DNA of 64,000 nt from Bradyrhizobium sp. CB2312 (GCF_029714425.1 NZ_CP121668.1:5415501-5479500), one strand, 5' to 3'. Shown: positions 7,875 through 16,540, numbered from the stretch's first letter. Numbers and translations: made by a program. The notes: generated from the sequence alone by a model not told the origin.

Positions 7875-8693
7875 TTACGATTTGGGCTCCGGAATCGGCA
7901 GCGGCACGAGACGCATCTCGGCAGTGCCGGATTCCTGCGTGCGCACCAGCACCGCAAAGATGGTGTCGACGGCGAGCCGCACCGCTGCCTCCATCGCTTG
8001 GCCCTTGGCCAGATGCGCCGCGATCAGGCCGGTGAGGAGATCGCCGGTGCCGTAGGGACGGATCGGCAGACGCGGCGTCGCAAAGCGCGACAATTGCCCA
8101 TCCGCGCACAAGATCGTCTCTACCTGCCCCGCCGGCGTGTCGGCGAGCGCGCAGCCGGTGGCGACGACGTCGATGCGGCCGGTCCCTGCGAGCGCCGCAC
8201 ATGCCGCGCGCAGGCCTTTCGCATCCGCAATCGTGATGCCCGACAGCAGTTCGAGCTCGAACTGGTTCGGCGTGGCGATCTTCGCGGCCGGCAGCAGCCG
8301 GTGTTGCACCACATCCAGAATGCCGTCGGCGACATAGACGCGGCCATCGTCGCCGATCACGGGATCGCAGAGATAGACCAGCTTCGAATTGCGCGTGAGC
8401 GCCCGCTCGACAAAATCGGCGATCATAGCGGCATTGCCGACCGAGCCGAGATAGCCGGTGACGAGCACGGCCGCCTCATCGACGAGACCGCGCTCCTCGA
8501 CGCCCATCAGGAGATCGGCGACGAGCTCGGTCTCCAGCACACGTCCGCGCAGGGTCGGATAGCGCGGATGGTTCGACAGCAGCGTCGTCGGCACCGCCGC
8601 GACGTTCACGCCCTCCGCCTGCATGGCATAGGCGGCCGCGCTGTTGCCGACATGGCCGTGGACCACCTGGCTTTGAATGGAGATCACGAGCAT
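7875..8693 (-). CDS. pdxY: Pyridoxal kinase (PdxY type)
   Basis: 272 residues. It phosphorylates pyridoxal to PLP in the B6 salvage route. The N-terminal ISIQSQVVHGHVGNSAA segment and the GTGD anion-hole/base motif in RPYGTGDLLTG near residue 220 are the ribokinase-superfamily signatures of PdxK/PdxY, and the CDPVIGDDGRVYV stretch is characteristic of PdxY. The ATG at 8693 was chosen because homologues start right before the first strand. A PaiB-like gene ends 37 bp upstream on the same strand, so the two may be cotranscribed. The convergent M15 gene ends four bases away. Confidence 0.88.
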   Translation of the reverse strand: MLVISIQSQVVHGHVGNSAAAYAMQAEGVNVAAVPTTLLSNHPRYPTLRGRVLETELVADLLMGVEERGLVDEAAVLVTGYLGSVGNAAMIADFVERALTRNSKLVYLCDPVIGDDGRVYVADGILDVVQHRLLPAAKIATPNQFELELLSGITIADAKGLRAACAALAGTGRIDVVATGCALADTPAGQVETILCADGQLSRFATPRLPIRPYGTGDLLTGLIAAHLAKGQAMEAAVRLAVDTIFAVLVRTQESGTAEMRLVPLPIPEPKS

Positions 8694-8730
8694 GCGGAGG
8701 TCCGTACGGTCAAAAGCTGGATGTGGCAAG

Positions 8731-9372
8731 CTATGGGACCTCATACCCGAGCTCCGGCCGCAGCGCCCGCATCTTCCGTGCCAGCCGCCGGTGTCCGCTC
8801 TCCTCCGACCGCGCCAGCTGGTTTGCCACCGCGACATGGTCCGCATCGGGTTTGTGCTGATTGAGCTTGGCCTGTCCCTCGATCTGGTCCACCACGAGAT
8901 CGACGACGCGGATCGCAGCCAGCATGCTCTCGCGCTTGCCACCTTCCATCTGAGCGAGGTCCCAGGGCTGTTTCGGAAGCCGCGCCTCGGAGACCGCCAG
9001 CAGCGCATCGCCATGTCCGCGGTTCTCATCGAGCCCGCGCAACTGCGCCACGCCCGACAGGTGCACGGCCTCGTAGAGCCAGGTCGAGACGTTGTCGCGC
9101 GAAGCATACCAGTCGTTCGAGATGTAGGCGTCGTCGCCGGCAACGATCAGCAGGAAGCGCCGCGAGCCATCCGCCAGCGCGACCAGCGGATTCTTCGCCG
9201 TAAAGTGAATCTGCACGATCGCGCGCCCCTCGCGCCGATGCAGCACGAACGGCACGTGCGAGGCGCGTGGTCCGCGCTCATCCGCCGCCACGATCATACC
9301 GAAGCCGCGCTCCCCGGCAAATTCCAGCGCGCGCTGCTCCTCGATGCGGAATTGGGGACGGAGGACATGCAT
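8731..9372 (-). CDS. PaiB-type FMN-binding negative transcriptional regulator
   Basis: 213 residues beginning MHVLRPQFRIEEQRALEF, close to the PaiB/FMN-binding split-barrel family start. The family's substrate/FMN pocket segment (ASHVPFVLHRREG) and the VVAGDDAYISNDWYAS..VSTWLYEAVH block are both present. Bacillus PaiB represses sporulation and protease genes; in proteobacteria the role is mostly unknown, and FMN or heme binding is likely. It lies upstream of pdxY on the same strand; a link to B6 or FMN metabolism is speculation. Confidence 0.8.
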   Translation of the reverse strand: MHVLRPQFRIEEQRALEFAGERGFGMIVAADERGPRASHVPFVLHRREGRAIVQIHFTAKNPLVALADGSRRFLLIVAGDDAYISNDWYASRDNVSTWLYEAVHLSGVAQLRGLDENRGHGDALLAVSEARLPKQPWDLAQMEGGKRESMLAAIRVVDLVVDQIEGQAKLNQHKPDADHVAVANQLARSEESGHRRLARKMRALRPELGYEVP

Positions 9373-9460
9373 GGCGGCGCTCGGACTGGACGAAGGACGA
9401 TGCGAGGCTAACCCATCATGCCCCGGACTCCGAAACGATATTGGTCCGCAAATGCGGATG

Positions 9461-10105
9461 TCAGGAATGATCCCGGCCGCGTGCGAGCTCCGCGAGATAG
9501 GCGCAGAACATGTCGGCCAACCCGTCGGCATGATGCGCGATCTCGGCCTCGCTGCGCAGTGTCTCCGAAAACCGCTTGCCGACCTCGCTCAATGTCGTCT
9601 TGACCAGCTCGCCAGCGAGGATACGTGTCGCATCCGAGGCCTTGGGCAGCGCCTCCCGCATGAAGGCCGCGACGATGCCCTCGCCCGCGGCCCGCGCGTC
9701 CTGCGCCTCGGGCGCGTCGCGATAGAGCGGCGCGGCATCGCTAAGCGCCGTGCGGATCGCAGCCTCCTCGCACTCGGAGCGGATGAAGGCATGGACCAGC
9801 GCACGCAGCCGCGCCAGAGGCGGCCTCGCCCGGTCTTCGAGAATGCCGCGCAGCATTTCGCTCGTGCGCCGCCACTCGTCGCTCTGGAGGCGGAACAGGA
9901 TCGCCGCCTTGTTCGGAAAGTATTGGTAGAGCGACCCGACGCTCACCCCGGCCCGCTCCGCTACCCGCGCCGTGGTGAAACGCTGCGCCCCTTCCTTCGC
10001 CAGGACCTGAACAGCGGCATCCAGAATGGCCGCCACGAGCTCGTTGGAACGGGCCTGTTGCGGCTGTTTTCGTGAGGAAACTGAACGGCTTCGACGATCG
10101 GCCAT
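9461..10105 (-). CDS. TetR/AcrR family regulator
   Basis: 214 residues. The N-terminal TetR domain (about 15-65) has a clear helix-turn-helix, FTTARVAERAGVSVGSLYQYFPNKAAIL. The C-terminal ligand domain is of the long type with Arg-rich helices. The ATG at 10105 follows a TTG that I rejected. It is divergent from an O-methyltransferase gene, with a palindrome in the 97-bp gap, so it most likely represses itself and that gene. The ligand is unknown. Confidence 0.85.
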   Translation of the reverse strand: MADRRSRSVSSRKQPQQARSNELVAAILDAAVQVLAKEGAQRFTTARVAERAGVSVGSLYQYFPNKAAILFRLQSDEWRRTSEMLRGILEDRARPPLARLRALVHAFIRSECEEAAIRTALSDAAPLYRDAPEAQDARAAGEGIVAAFMREALPKASDATRILAGELVKTTLSEVGKRFSETLRSEAEIAHHADGLADMFCAYLAELARGRDHS

Positions 10106-10130
10106 GGCATGCCCGGGCAATGCGAATAGG

Positions 10131-10154
10131 AAATGCGACGAATTAGTCGTATTT
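10131..10154. promoter_or_regulatory. Probable TetR operator between regulator and methyltransferase genes
   Basis: Arms AAATGCGAC and GTCGTATTT are complementary at eight of nine positions and separated by six bases. The size and position between divergent starts fit a TetR dimer site. Confidence 0.65.
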
Positions 10155-10202
10155 CAGGCTCCGCGCAAGCATGCGCTTTCCCACCGATCCCGGAGACCTC
10201 GA

Positions 10203-10868
10203 ATGACCACCCCGATCATCACATCGCTTGCGCCGCTGCTGGACCGCCTGTTCCTCGAGGCCGACGCCGCAAGCGGCACGACGCAAGCCGCTTTCGCCGA
10301 CCTGTCTGATGCCGACCGGGCGCGGATGATGCGGAGCAAGACCGATTACGCCGAGCTCTATGGCCGGCTGAAGGACGCACCGCTCGCGGTGTCGCGCGAG
10401 ACCGGCATGCTGCTCTACATGCTGACGCGCGGCTCCCGCGCCAAGGCGATCGTCGAGTTCGGCACCTCGTTCGGACTCTCGACCCTGCACCTTGCCGCGG
10501 GCTTGCGCGACAATGGCGGCGGCCGCCTCATCACCAGCGAGTTCGAGCCCTCCAAGGCTGCGCGGGCACGGGAGAACCTGTCGGCCGGCGGGCTGATCGA
10601 TCTCGTCGAAATCCGCGAGGGCGATGCGCTGAAGACGCTTCGCACGGATCTGCCCGAGACGATCGATCTCGTGCTGCTCGACGGCGCCAAGGCGCTCTAC
10701 CCGGAGATCCTGGATCTGGTCGAAGGCCATCTCAGGCCGGGCGCGATCGTCGTCGCCGACAATGCCGACTTCAGCCCCGACTACCTCGCACGCGTGCGCA
10801 GGTCCGGCAGCGGCTACATGTCCACAGCCTTTGCCGACGACGTCGAACTCTCCGTGCGGATCAACTAG
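10203..10868 (+). CDS. Class I SAM-dependent O-methyltransferase
   Basis: 221 residues, close to the usual length of the O-methyltransferase family 3 (catechol/caffeoyl-CoA type). SAM-binding motif I is VEFGTSFGLSTLHLAAGL (about 95-110), followed by TSEFEPSKAARARENL and IREGDALKTL. The LVLLDGAKALYPEIL segment carries the acidic metal-binding position, and VVADNADFSP the second. GGAGA sits seven bases before the ATG. It is probably controlled by the divergent TetR. The methyl acceptor, probably a phenolic or similar compound, is not identifiable. Confidence 0.8.
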   Translation: MTTPIITSLAPLLDRLFLEADAASGTTQAAFADLSDADRARMMRSKTDYAELYGRLKDAPLAVSRETGMLLYMLTRGSRAKAIVEFGTSFGLSTLHLAAGLRDNGGGRLITSEFEPSKAARARENLSAGGLIDLVEIREGDALKTLRTDLPETIDLVLLDGAKALYPEILDLVEGHLRPGAIVVADNADFSPDYLARVRRSGSGYMSTAFADDVELSVRIN

Positions 10869-10895
10869 CGCGAGCCGGAGCCGCTACGACCATCC

Positions 10896-10924
10896 GAAGC
10901 CGCCGCACGCCGTGCGGCGGCTTC
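10896..10924 (+). terminator. Strong hairpin after the methyltransferase gene
   Basis: A perfect 13-bp stem (GAAGCCGCCGCAC / GTGCGGCGGCTTC) with a 3-base loop lies 27 bp past the stop. A clear T-run is lacking, but stability and place argue for a terminator. Confidence 0.75.
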
Positions 10925-11012
10925 GTGCCGTGATCCACGCCTGTCGCAGGCGCGTCACTCACACGTGATAAGTCGTGCAGCCAAAAGCTACGTCCTGCGT
11001 GCTAAACATACC

Positions 11013-11024
11013 TACCGCGCGGTA
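11013..11024. promoter_or_regulatory. Palindrome TACCGCGCGGTA upstream of the SMR/TetR operon
   Basis: This perfect 12-bp palindrome lies 31 bp before the SMR start. Drug-efflux TetR repressors typically bind such sites, and the downstream operon encodes one. Confidence 0.6.
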
Positions 11025-11054
11025 TCTTTCGACCCGGAAACCACCCGATTGCCC

Positions 11055-11399
11055 ATGACCTCCGCCTTCAATGCCTACGCAGCGCTTGCCCTCGCCATCG
11101 TGTTCGAGGTCACGGCGTCCGCCTTCCTCCAGCAGTCCGCGCAGTTCACGCGACCCTGGCCGACGCTGGCCATGGTGCTGTTCTACGTGGCCTCGTTCTA
11201 CGCGCTGTCGGTGGCAATCCGGGTCATTCCCCTCAGCATCGCCTATGCGATCTGGGGCGGCGTCGGCATCATCCTGACCGCCACTGTCTCGTTCGTGCTG
11301 TTCCGCCAGATGCTGGACGCCGCGGCCTTTGTCGGCATCGCGCTCATCGTATCGGGGGTCGTGGTGATCAACCTGTTCTCGGAGACCACGGTGCATTGA
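11055..11399 (+). CDS. Small multidrug resistance (SMR/QacE-type) efflux protein
   Basis: 114 residues with four membrane helices. The essential membrane glutamate is E18 in AIVFEVTASAFLQQS, and the family signature VIPLSIAYAIWGGVGI is present. It acts as a dimer in the inner membrane, exchanging cationic drugs for protons. I start it at the ATG at 11055 since the upstream in-frame extension overlaps the operator and has no homology. The stop overlaps the start of the tetR gene (TGATG), so translation is coupled and drug sensing and efflux form one unit. Confidence 0.88.
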   Translation: MTSAFNAYAALALAIVFEVTASAFLQQSAQFTRPWPTLAMVLFYVASFYALSVAIRVIPLSIAYAIWGGVGIILTATVSFVLFRQMLDAAAFVGIALIVSGVVVINLFSETTVH

Positions 11400-11968
11400 T
11401 GGCGGAAAGCGCCTACACCCGCGCCAAGCAGCCCGAGCAGGTGCGGCGCGCCCTGCTCGACTGCGCCGCGGCGATCGCCATGGACCATGGCGTGCCGGGC
11501 GTCACTGTGCAGGCGGTGGCGGCGGCGGCCGGCGTCACCAAAGGCGGACTATTTCATCATTTCGGCAGCAAGCAGGCGCTGATCGAGGGGCTGTTCGCCG
11601 ACCTCCTCTCCCGCGTGGATGCCGAGATCGACGCCGCCATCGAGGCCGATCCCAAGCCGCGCGGCAGCTTCACGCGCGCCTATGTCAATGCGGTGTTCAC
11701 CGGCAAGGCGTTCGGCTTCGCAACGCCCTGGGCCGCGCTGAGCATGGTCGTCGTCACCGATCCGTCATTGCGCCGGCTCTGGAACGACTGGATGAAGGCG
11801 CGCCTGAAGCGCCATCGCGCGACTGACGCAACCCCCGAGCTCCATGTCGTCCGCCTCGCCGCCGACGGCGCCTGGCTGTCCTATGTCACGACGGGACAAA
11901 CGCGGATCAACGCCGACCTTCGCGCCGTGCACGATCGCCTGATCGCGCAGACCTATCGGCGCACCTAG
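11399..11968 (+). CDS. TetR/AcrR family regulator of the SMR efflux gene
   Basis: 189 residues. The helix-turn-helix VTVQAVAAAAGVTKGGLFHHFGSKQALIEGL (about 35-65) matches the TetR family, and the second half resembles the TetR C-terminal type with a conserved Trp-rich helix. The start codon overlaps the SMR stop by one base. It most likely represses the operon through the palindrome at 11013-11024 and is released by the drug. Confidence 0.85.
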   Translation: MAESAYTRAKQPEQVRRALLDCAAAIAMDHGVPGVTVQAVAAAAGVTKGGLFHHFGSKQALIEGLFADLLSRVDAEIDAAIEADPKPRGSFTRAYVNAVFTGKAFGFATPWAALSMVVVTDPSLRRLWNDWMKARLKRHRATDATPELHVVRLAADGAWLSYVTTGQTRINADLRAVHDRLIAQTYRRT

Positions 11969-11983
11969 CGCACTCCAGCCGGG

Positions 11984-12349
11984 CTACGGGCTCTGAACCG
12001 GCTTTGGCGGACGCGACACCAGCTTGGAAGGCTTTGCGCGATGCTTGCCCGCGGCGCTTGACGGCGGCCCATCGACGGATTCCAGATAGGCCGCGAGCGC
12101 CCTGGCGGAGTCCGGGCTGGTTGCGTAATGGTCCTTCAGGAACCAGGCGAGAGTCACACTGAAGCGACCCTTCGCCAATCCCCGCGGGCTGCGATGGCAC
12201 GTCGCGCAGCCGTCCGCAAAGAGTTTTGCGGGCGATTTGCCGGCGTCAAGATTCTGTGCGGACGCGACCGTCGCTGTCAGTGCGGCGGCGACTGTGAGAG
12301 TCATCAAGGGCGCGATTATCTCGCGCCCCGGTCGGAATAGCGAAATCAA
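11984..12349 (-). CDS. Monoheme c-type cytochrome-like secreted protein
   Basis: 121 residues. A signal-like hydrophobic segment (MTLTVAAALTATVASA) precedes a single heme-binding CATCH motif near residue 50. After it come SPRGLAKGRFSVTLAWFLKDHYATS, a conserved segment with possible axial ligand residues, and a basic Pro/Lys-rich tail. AGGGGA sits six bases before an in-frame TTG at 12349, which I take as the start; an ATG at 12304 would leave the signal peptide without basic residues. It is probably a small periplasmic electron carrier; its partner is unknown. Confidence 0.65.
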   Translation of the reverse strand: MISLFRPGREIIAPLMTLTVAAALTATVASAQNLDAGKSPAKLFADGCATCHRSPRGLAKGRFSVTLAWFLKDHYATSPDSARALAAYLESVDGPPSSAAGKHRAKPSKLVSRPPKPVQSP

Positions 12350-12376
12350 GTCTGGTCCCCTAGCCCCGTCGCGCGG

Positions 12377-12544
12377 TCACGCCGCCAACAACTGATCGAA
12401 TTCGGGCGGAGTATATGACTTGCCGTCCTGGTCGGTGATGACAACCTGCCATCCCTCGCTCGCCCACACCTTCGCCTTCGCCACGATCAACAACCGGCTC
12501 TCGCGGGCAAAACTGCACTTCTCGTTGTCGCGTTCTGCGACCAT
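12377..12544 (-). CDS. Small conserved hypothetical protein
   Basis: 55 residues, soluble, beginning MVAERDNEKCSFARES and ending SYTPPEFDQLLAA, with a VVITDQDGK segment. The frame is open farther upstream but that part looks non-coding. I recognise only the general pattern of a small rhizobial family, without known function. Confidence 0.55.
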   Translation of the reverse strand: MVAERDNEKCSFARESRLLIVAKAKVWASEGWQVVITDQDGKSYTPPEFDQLLAA

Positions 12545-12696
12545 CTTATAGGCCAATGCGCATCCCCTTGCGTTGCCCTGCCACCCGTTCCCCTCGTGGC
12601 AGCGGGCTTTGGCGGCAATTCGCCGGGAGCGTGGCAATTTGGTGCCAACCACGGCAGCATTGTGCCTGGGTCCTGCCTGAACGAAGAAGGTTGATC

Positions 12697-12978
12697 ATGT
12701 CAGGCGTCAAAAACGCGATTCTGCTTGTCGCGAGCTTGCTTGTCGTGAGCCTGCTTGGCGCGGGATTGCCGGCCGAGGCGCAGACCTACGATCCGCGTTA
12801 TCCGGTCTGCATCGAGGTCTATACCCTCGACGGCAGTTCCATCGCTTGCAGTTTCATGTCGATGGCACAATGCGCGGCGACCGCATCCGGGCAGTCCGCC
12901 CAGTGCTACGCCAATCCCTATGCTATGCAAGATCGCCAGCCGGGCCCGGGCCCATCGCCGCCGCGACGGAACCGCTAA
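12697..12978 (+). CDS. DUF3551 family small secreted protein
   Basis: 93 residues. The signal peptide is long and hydrophobic (ILLVASLLVVSLLGAGLPAEA). The mature part begins QTYDPRYPVCIEVY and contains the family's four conserved Cys (PVC, IAC, AQC, AQC) and the CYANPY end. AAGAAGG precedes the ATG. A second family member lies at 50476-50745. The family is widespread in Bradyrhizobium and uncharacterised. Confidence 0.75.
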   Translation: MSGVKNAILLVASLLVVSLLGAGLPAEAQTYDPRYPVCIEVYTLDGSSIACSFMSMAQCAATASGQSAQCYANPYAMQDRQPGPGPSPPRRNR

Positions 12979-12993
12979 GCGCCTGCAATCCGC

Positions 12994-13272
12994 TCAGTGC
13001 ACGCGGATCACGTGAGGGCGGCCGAGATCGATCAGCCCCTGCACCGCCGAGAGGCGATCATCCAGGGCTGCGATGGTGAGCAGCAGATTGTTGCGACGCT
13101 CGTCGAGCATGCCGATCTCGGCGCCAGTGAGCTTGGAGCTCGCCCGCTCCTTGTGAATCCCGTCAAGGGATTTGCGCAGTCCGGCGATCAGGCCGGCCAG
13201 CTGCTTGGCCTTCTTGGTCATCGAACGCTTCGCGACATTTTGGCGGCGCGTTTCCGCCTGGCTCTGTCTCAT
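12994..13272 (-). CDS. Hypothetical coiled-coil protein
   Basis: 92 residues, basic N-terminus, then a helical region (LAGLIAGLRKSLDGIHKERA and GAEIGMLDERRNNLLLTIAA) predicted to form a coiled coil. GGAGG lies six bases before the ATG at 13272, which decides the start over an ATG two codons upstream that abuts the site. Function unknown. Confidence 0.6.
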   Translation of the reverse strand: MRQSQAETRRQNVAKRSMTKKAKQLAGLIAGLRKSLDGIHKERASSKLTGAEIGMLDERRNNLLLTIAALDDRLSAVQGLIDLGRPHVIRVH

Positions 13273-13404
13273 CGTCATCCTCCCGTGCCCCGCTGCCCCG
13301 AGTGGATGCCGACATCTTTGGGTACACATCTTACGATCGATGAAATCTGCCCGCGAAGAACTTTCTTAAATTGTACGCGCAGGGAACTCGCCCCAATCCA
13401 AACG

Positions 13405-13432
13405 GAAAGCCCGGCGCGAGGGCCGGGCTTTC
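13405..13432 (-). terminator. Terminator of the SH3-domain protein gene
   Basis: A 10-bp perfect stem (GAAAGCCCGG / CCGGGCTTTC) with an 8-base loop starts 10 bp past the stop codon on the minus strand. Confidence 0.75.
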
Positions 13433-13441
13433 GTCGCAATG

Positions 13442-14434
13442 CTAATGCTTTTGATGACCGCCACCGGGGCCGCCGGCCGGCGCGCCACCGCCATGCGGAG
13501 CAGGAGCAGCATTGATGTGCGGGGCACCGCCGCCGCCGGCATGCGGCATCGCAGGCGCTGCCGCGCGCGGCGCCGGCATCTGCGCATGGGCATTCATCGG
13601 CGCGCCATGACTTACGTTCGGCTGAGCCACGTGCGGCATCGCCGGCCGGGCCGACGGCGCCGCCGACACGCGCGGCGCTTCGTGCGCGCGTGCCATCGGC
13701 TGCGCATGCACCGCGGCGCGGCCCGCCGCCTGCTCATGCATCATGCGCGCTTGCGCATCGCGCGGATTGCGGCTCGGCATATTGGCCCGCTCATGCGCAA
13801 AGCGCTCACTTCGCCCGGCGCGAGCCCGGTCCGTCGTCACCGCCGCGTCGCGTCTGCCGATGGCGGCATCATGGCGTGTGATTGCGGCGTCGCGCCCGGA
13901 GACCGCGGCATCGCTCCTGACACTAGCCCTGGCGTGCACACCCTCACGTCCCAGCGCGACCGCGGCATCGCGCGTCGCCGTGCGGCCGATGCGGGCCGCA
14001 CGCGGATCGATCGTCATCCGTGTCGCGAGGCGCTGGTGCGAGGTCCAGTAATTATTCCAGTAGGCGTGGCGGCGATACCACGGCCGCCCCTCATAATAGC
14101 TCGACCAGTACGAGGTCAGCACGAAGGGGACGACGGGCACGTCGATCTCGTCGACATAATCGGGGAGATAGACGTAATGATTGCGGTAGAGATATTCGAG
14201 ATATTGCGACGACACCCAGCCGCGATCGTCCGAGAAGCTCACGTCGCACCAGGCATTGCCGCGCAGGCAGCCATGGATGTTGACGCGGGCACCCTCGGGG
14301 ATGCGATCGACCAGGGGAAAGCCCGAACCCGGACCGGCGCGCAGGCCGGTCGAGACGGTGACGATGCCCGGCGCGGCCAGCGCGGCCGTCGGGGCGAGCA
14401 GCAATGCTGCAACCAAAACGCTTTTCAGTCTCAT
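13442..14434 (-). CDS. Secreted bacterial SH3-domain protein with low-complexity tail
   Basis: 330 residues. The signal peptide MRLKSVLVAALLLAPTAALA is followed by one SH3b domain (about 22-85) with the typical VSTGLRAGPGSGFPLVDRIPEG and GWVSSQYLE blocks. A Tyr/Trp-rich stretch (about 88-135) comes next. Residues 150-215 hold a repeated (R/H)DAA(V/I) unit, and the last 100 residues are Ala/Pro/His/Gly-rich. SH3b domains bind peptidoglycan or peptides; the tail may be extended in the periplasm or outside. It is a single-gene unit ending in its own terminator. Confidence 0.8.
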   Translation of the reverse strand: MRLKSVLVAALLLAPTAALAAPGIVTVSTGLRAGPGSGFPLVDRIPEGARVNIHGCLRGNAWCDVSFSDDRGWVSSQYLEYLYRNHYVYLPDYVDEIDVPVVPFVLTSYWSSYYEGRPWYRRHAYWNNYWTSHQRLATRMTIDPRAARIGRTATRDAAVALGREGVHARASVRSDAAVSGRDAAITRHDAAIGRRDAAVTTDRARAGRSERFAHERANMPSRNPRDAQARMMHEQAAGRAAVHAQPMARAHEAPRVSAAPSARPAMPHVAQPNVSHGAPMNAHAQMPAPRAAAPAMPHAGGGGAPHINAAPAPHGGGAPAGGPGGGHQKH

Positions 14435-14586
14435 GGCGTATTCCTCCTCTCAAGGCCGAACGCGCCATTGAAACGAGCGTTCCGCGCGCGGTCGCTGCAT
14501 CATCTAAAAGATTGAGATGCGGGCCGCACGCGGTTCAATATTCATTCGTCGTTCATCGGCACAGCGCTGGCAAGCGCTGCTTGGCA

Positions 14587-16509
14587 TCAGCTCGCCTGCA
14601 GCATGAAGCCGTCGAAGTACGACGCAAGCGCAGCAAAATCATCGAGCGGCAGCACGGTCGAGACATACTGGTCCGGCCGCACCACCACCATACAGCCGGC
14701 CTTCCGGTCGATGCCACGCATGGCGAACACGTCCTGGCCACTCTTGAGGTCCGGACAGAACATCTTCTCGTAGTCGATGAGACCATAGCGGCCTTTGCGC
14801 GGGAGCAGCAGCGGCGGCATCGCTTCGATCGCGAGCGCGCGATGATCTTGCTGAAACACCGCGCGCAGATCGATCACGCTGTCGATGTCGGCGCCAGCAG
14901 GCGTATAGCGCCGCACTGGCGACTCTTTCGCGCTGGTGAGGAAATTGCACAGCGCGCGAATGGCTGAGCCCGCGGCCGCCGGATCTTCCGCGGGAGAAAA
15001 CGCGTAGATTCGGAAGCGACCATCCGCCTGCGCGGCATGGCCGAGATGCACCGGCTTGGCGTCTCCCAGCCGGATCACCGGCGCAGAGTGAAAACGCTTG
15101 CCGATGACGATGCCTTCGGCGAGTCGCTGATGCGACGCCGCGCCGGTGAGGATCGATGGCCTGTAATGCGTCGCCGTGCCCGCGGTGTAGCGGCCGTGCC
15201 GGACAAAATAGTCCTGCGTCTTGGCTGCATCGGCGCCGCCGGCTTTCGCGGCGGACGCCAGGATCCCCGCCCATTCGCGGTCGAAGTCGATCAGCTCCTT
15301 CGCAACCGCTTGCCGTTCCGCCGAATAGGAATGTAGCAGGTGTGGCGCACATTGCTTCCGCAGCACGGCGGCGAGCTTCCAGCCGAGATTGAAGGCGTCC
15401 TGCATCGAGACGTTCATGCCCTGCCCGGCCTTCGGGCTGTGGGTATGGCAGGCATCGCCGGCGATGAAGATGCGCGGCAGGCGGCTCTCGATCTCTGCCT
15501 CCGGCACGTCGTCGAACTTGTCGGTGAGGCGCTGGCCGATCTCGTAGACCGACCACCACGCGATCTCCTTCACCTCGAGCGTATGCGGCTTCAGGATCCG
15601 CTGCGCTTTCGCGATCACGTCATCGGCGGTGATGTTGCGGTTGGCGACACGTTCGCCGATGTCGAGCTTGGCAAGCTCGACATAGAGGCGCACCATGTAA
15701 CCGCCCTCGCGCGGAATGATCAGCAGGCTGCCGTCCTTCGCCGACTGGATCAGCGCCTTGAAGCGGATGTCGGGAAAGTCGGTCACCGCCAGCACGTCCA
15801 TCACGCCCCAGGCGTGATTGGCGGAATCGCCATGCAGCTCGCGGCCGATCGACTTGCGCACCGTGCTGCGCGCGCCGTCGCAGCCGACGACGTAGCGCGC
15901 CTTGATGGTCTCGATCGTCCCTTCGTTCGCGGCATCGACGCGTTCGAGGCGCACGGTTACGGCATGATCGGCCGGGCCCGCGGCCGGATCGACCGCGAGA
16001 TCGAGCAGGCGGCGGCTGTAATGCGGCTCGAGCTTGGCCGGCGATCTGCGCATGACGTCGAGAAAGCCGTCATGGATGCGCGCCTGGTTGAGGATGACGT
16101 GCGGGAATTCGGACAGGCCGTCCTCGACGTCCTGCACCCTTCCGCTGCGGACGATCTTTTCCGGCGCCCGCTCGTCGGGCTTCCAGAACGTGGTCTCGTT
16201 GACCCAATAGGCCTCCTTCAGCACGCGCTCGCTGAAGCCGTAGGCATGGAACATCTCCATGGTGCGGCAGGCGACGCCGTCGGCCTGCCCGACCAGCAGG
16301 CGTCCCGGCTTCTGCTCGACGATGCAGGTCTTGATGTCAGGGAATTGCGCAAGCTGCGCGGCGAGCGTCAGGCCCGCAGGGCCGCAGCCGACGATGAGCA
16401 CATCGACCTCGTCAGGCACGGCGCCCGGCGCGCCCGAAGCCTGAATGCGCTCGGCGGGATCGGCGATCTCAGGATCGCCCGGCTGAAATCCATTGAGATG
16501 GAATTGCAT
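14587..16509 (-). CDS. FAD-dependent phenol hydroxylase-type monooxygenase (MobA-like, 3-hydroxybenzoate 4-monooxygenase)
   Basis: 640 residues, the length of phenol 2-monooxygenase and 3-hydroxybenzoate 4-monooxygenase (MobA). The FAD Rossmann motif is VDVLIVGCGPAGLTLAAQL (about 37-55), the mid-domain motif is VVGCDGARSTVRKSIG, and the second FAD motif is FIAGDACHTHSPKAGQGMN. The C-terminal thioredoxin-like dimer domain covers about 460-640. The start MQFHLNGFQPGDPE resembles MobA, and GGAGAGG precedes the ATG. The divergent MarR gene matches the mobR-mobA arrangement known in Comamonas. The aromatic substrate is therefore inferred, not shown. Confidence 0.8.
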   Translation of the reverse strand: MQFHLNGFQPGDPEIADPAERIQASGAPGAVPDEVDVLIVGCGPAGLTLAAQLAQFPDIKTCIVEQKPGRLLVGQADGVACRTMEMFHAYGFSERVLKEAYWVNETTFWKPDERAPEKIVRSGRVQDVEDGLSEFPHVILNQARIHDGFLDVMRRSPAKLEPHYSRRLLDLAVDPAAGPADHAVTVRLERVDAANEGTIETIKARYVVGCDGARSTVRKSIGRELHGDSANHAWGVMDVLAVTDFPDIRFKALIQSAKDGSLLIIPREGGYMVRLYVELAKLDIGERVANRNITADDVIAKAQRILKPHTLEVKEIAWWSVYEIGQRLTDKFDDVPEAEIESRLPRIFIAGDACHTHSPKAGQGMNVSMQDAFNLGWKLAAVLRKQCAPHLLHSYSAERQAVAKELIDFDREWAGILASAAKAGGADAAKTQDYFVRHGRYTAGTATHYRPSILTGAASHQRLAEGIVIGKRFHSAPVIRLGDAKPVHLGHAAQADGRFRIYAFSPAEDPAAAGSAIRALCNFLTSAKESPVRRYTPAGADIDSVIDLRAVFQQDHRALAIEAMPPLLLPRKGRYGLIDYEKMFCPDLKSGQDVFAMRGIDRKAGCMVVVRPDQYVSTVLPLDDFAALASYFDGFMLQAS

Positions 16510-16540
16510 GAGCACCTCTCCCGGCAAACGTTCTGTTTGG

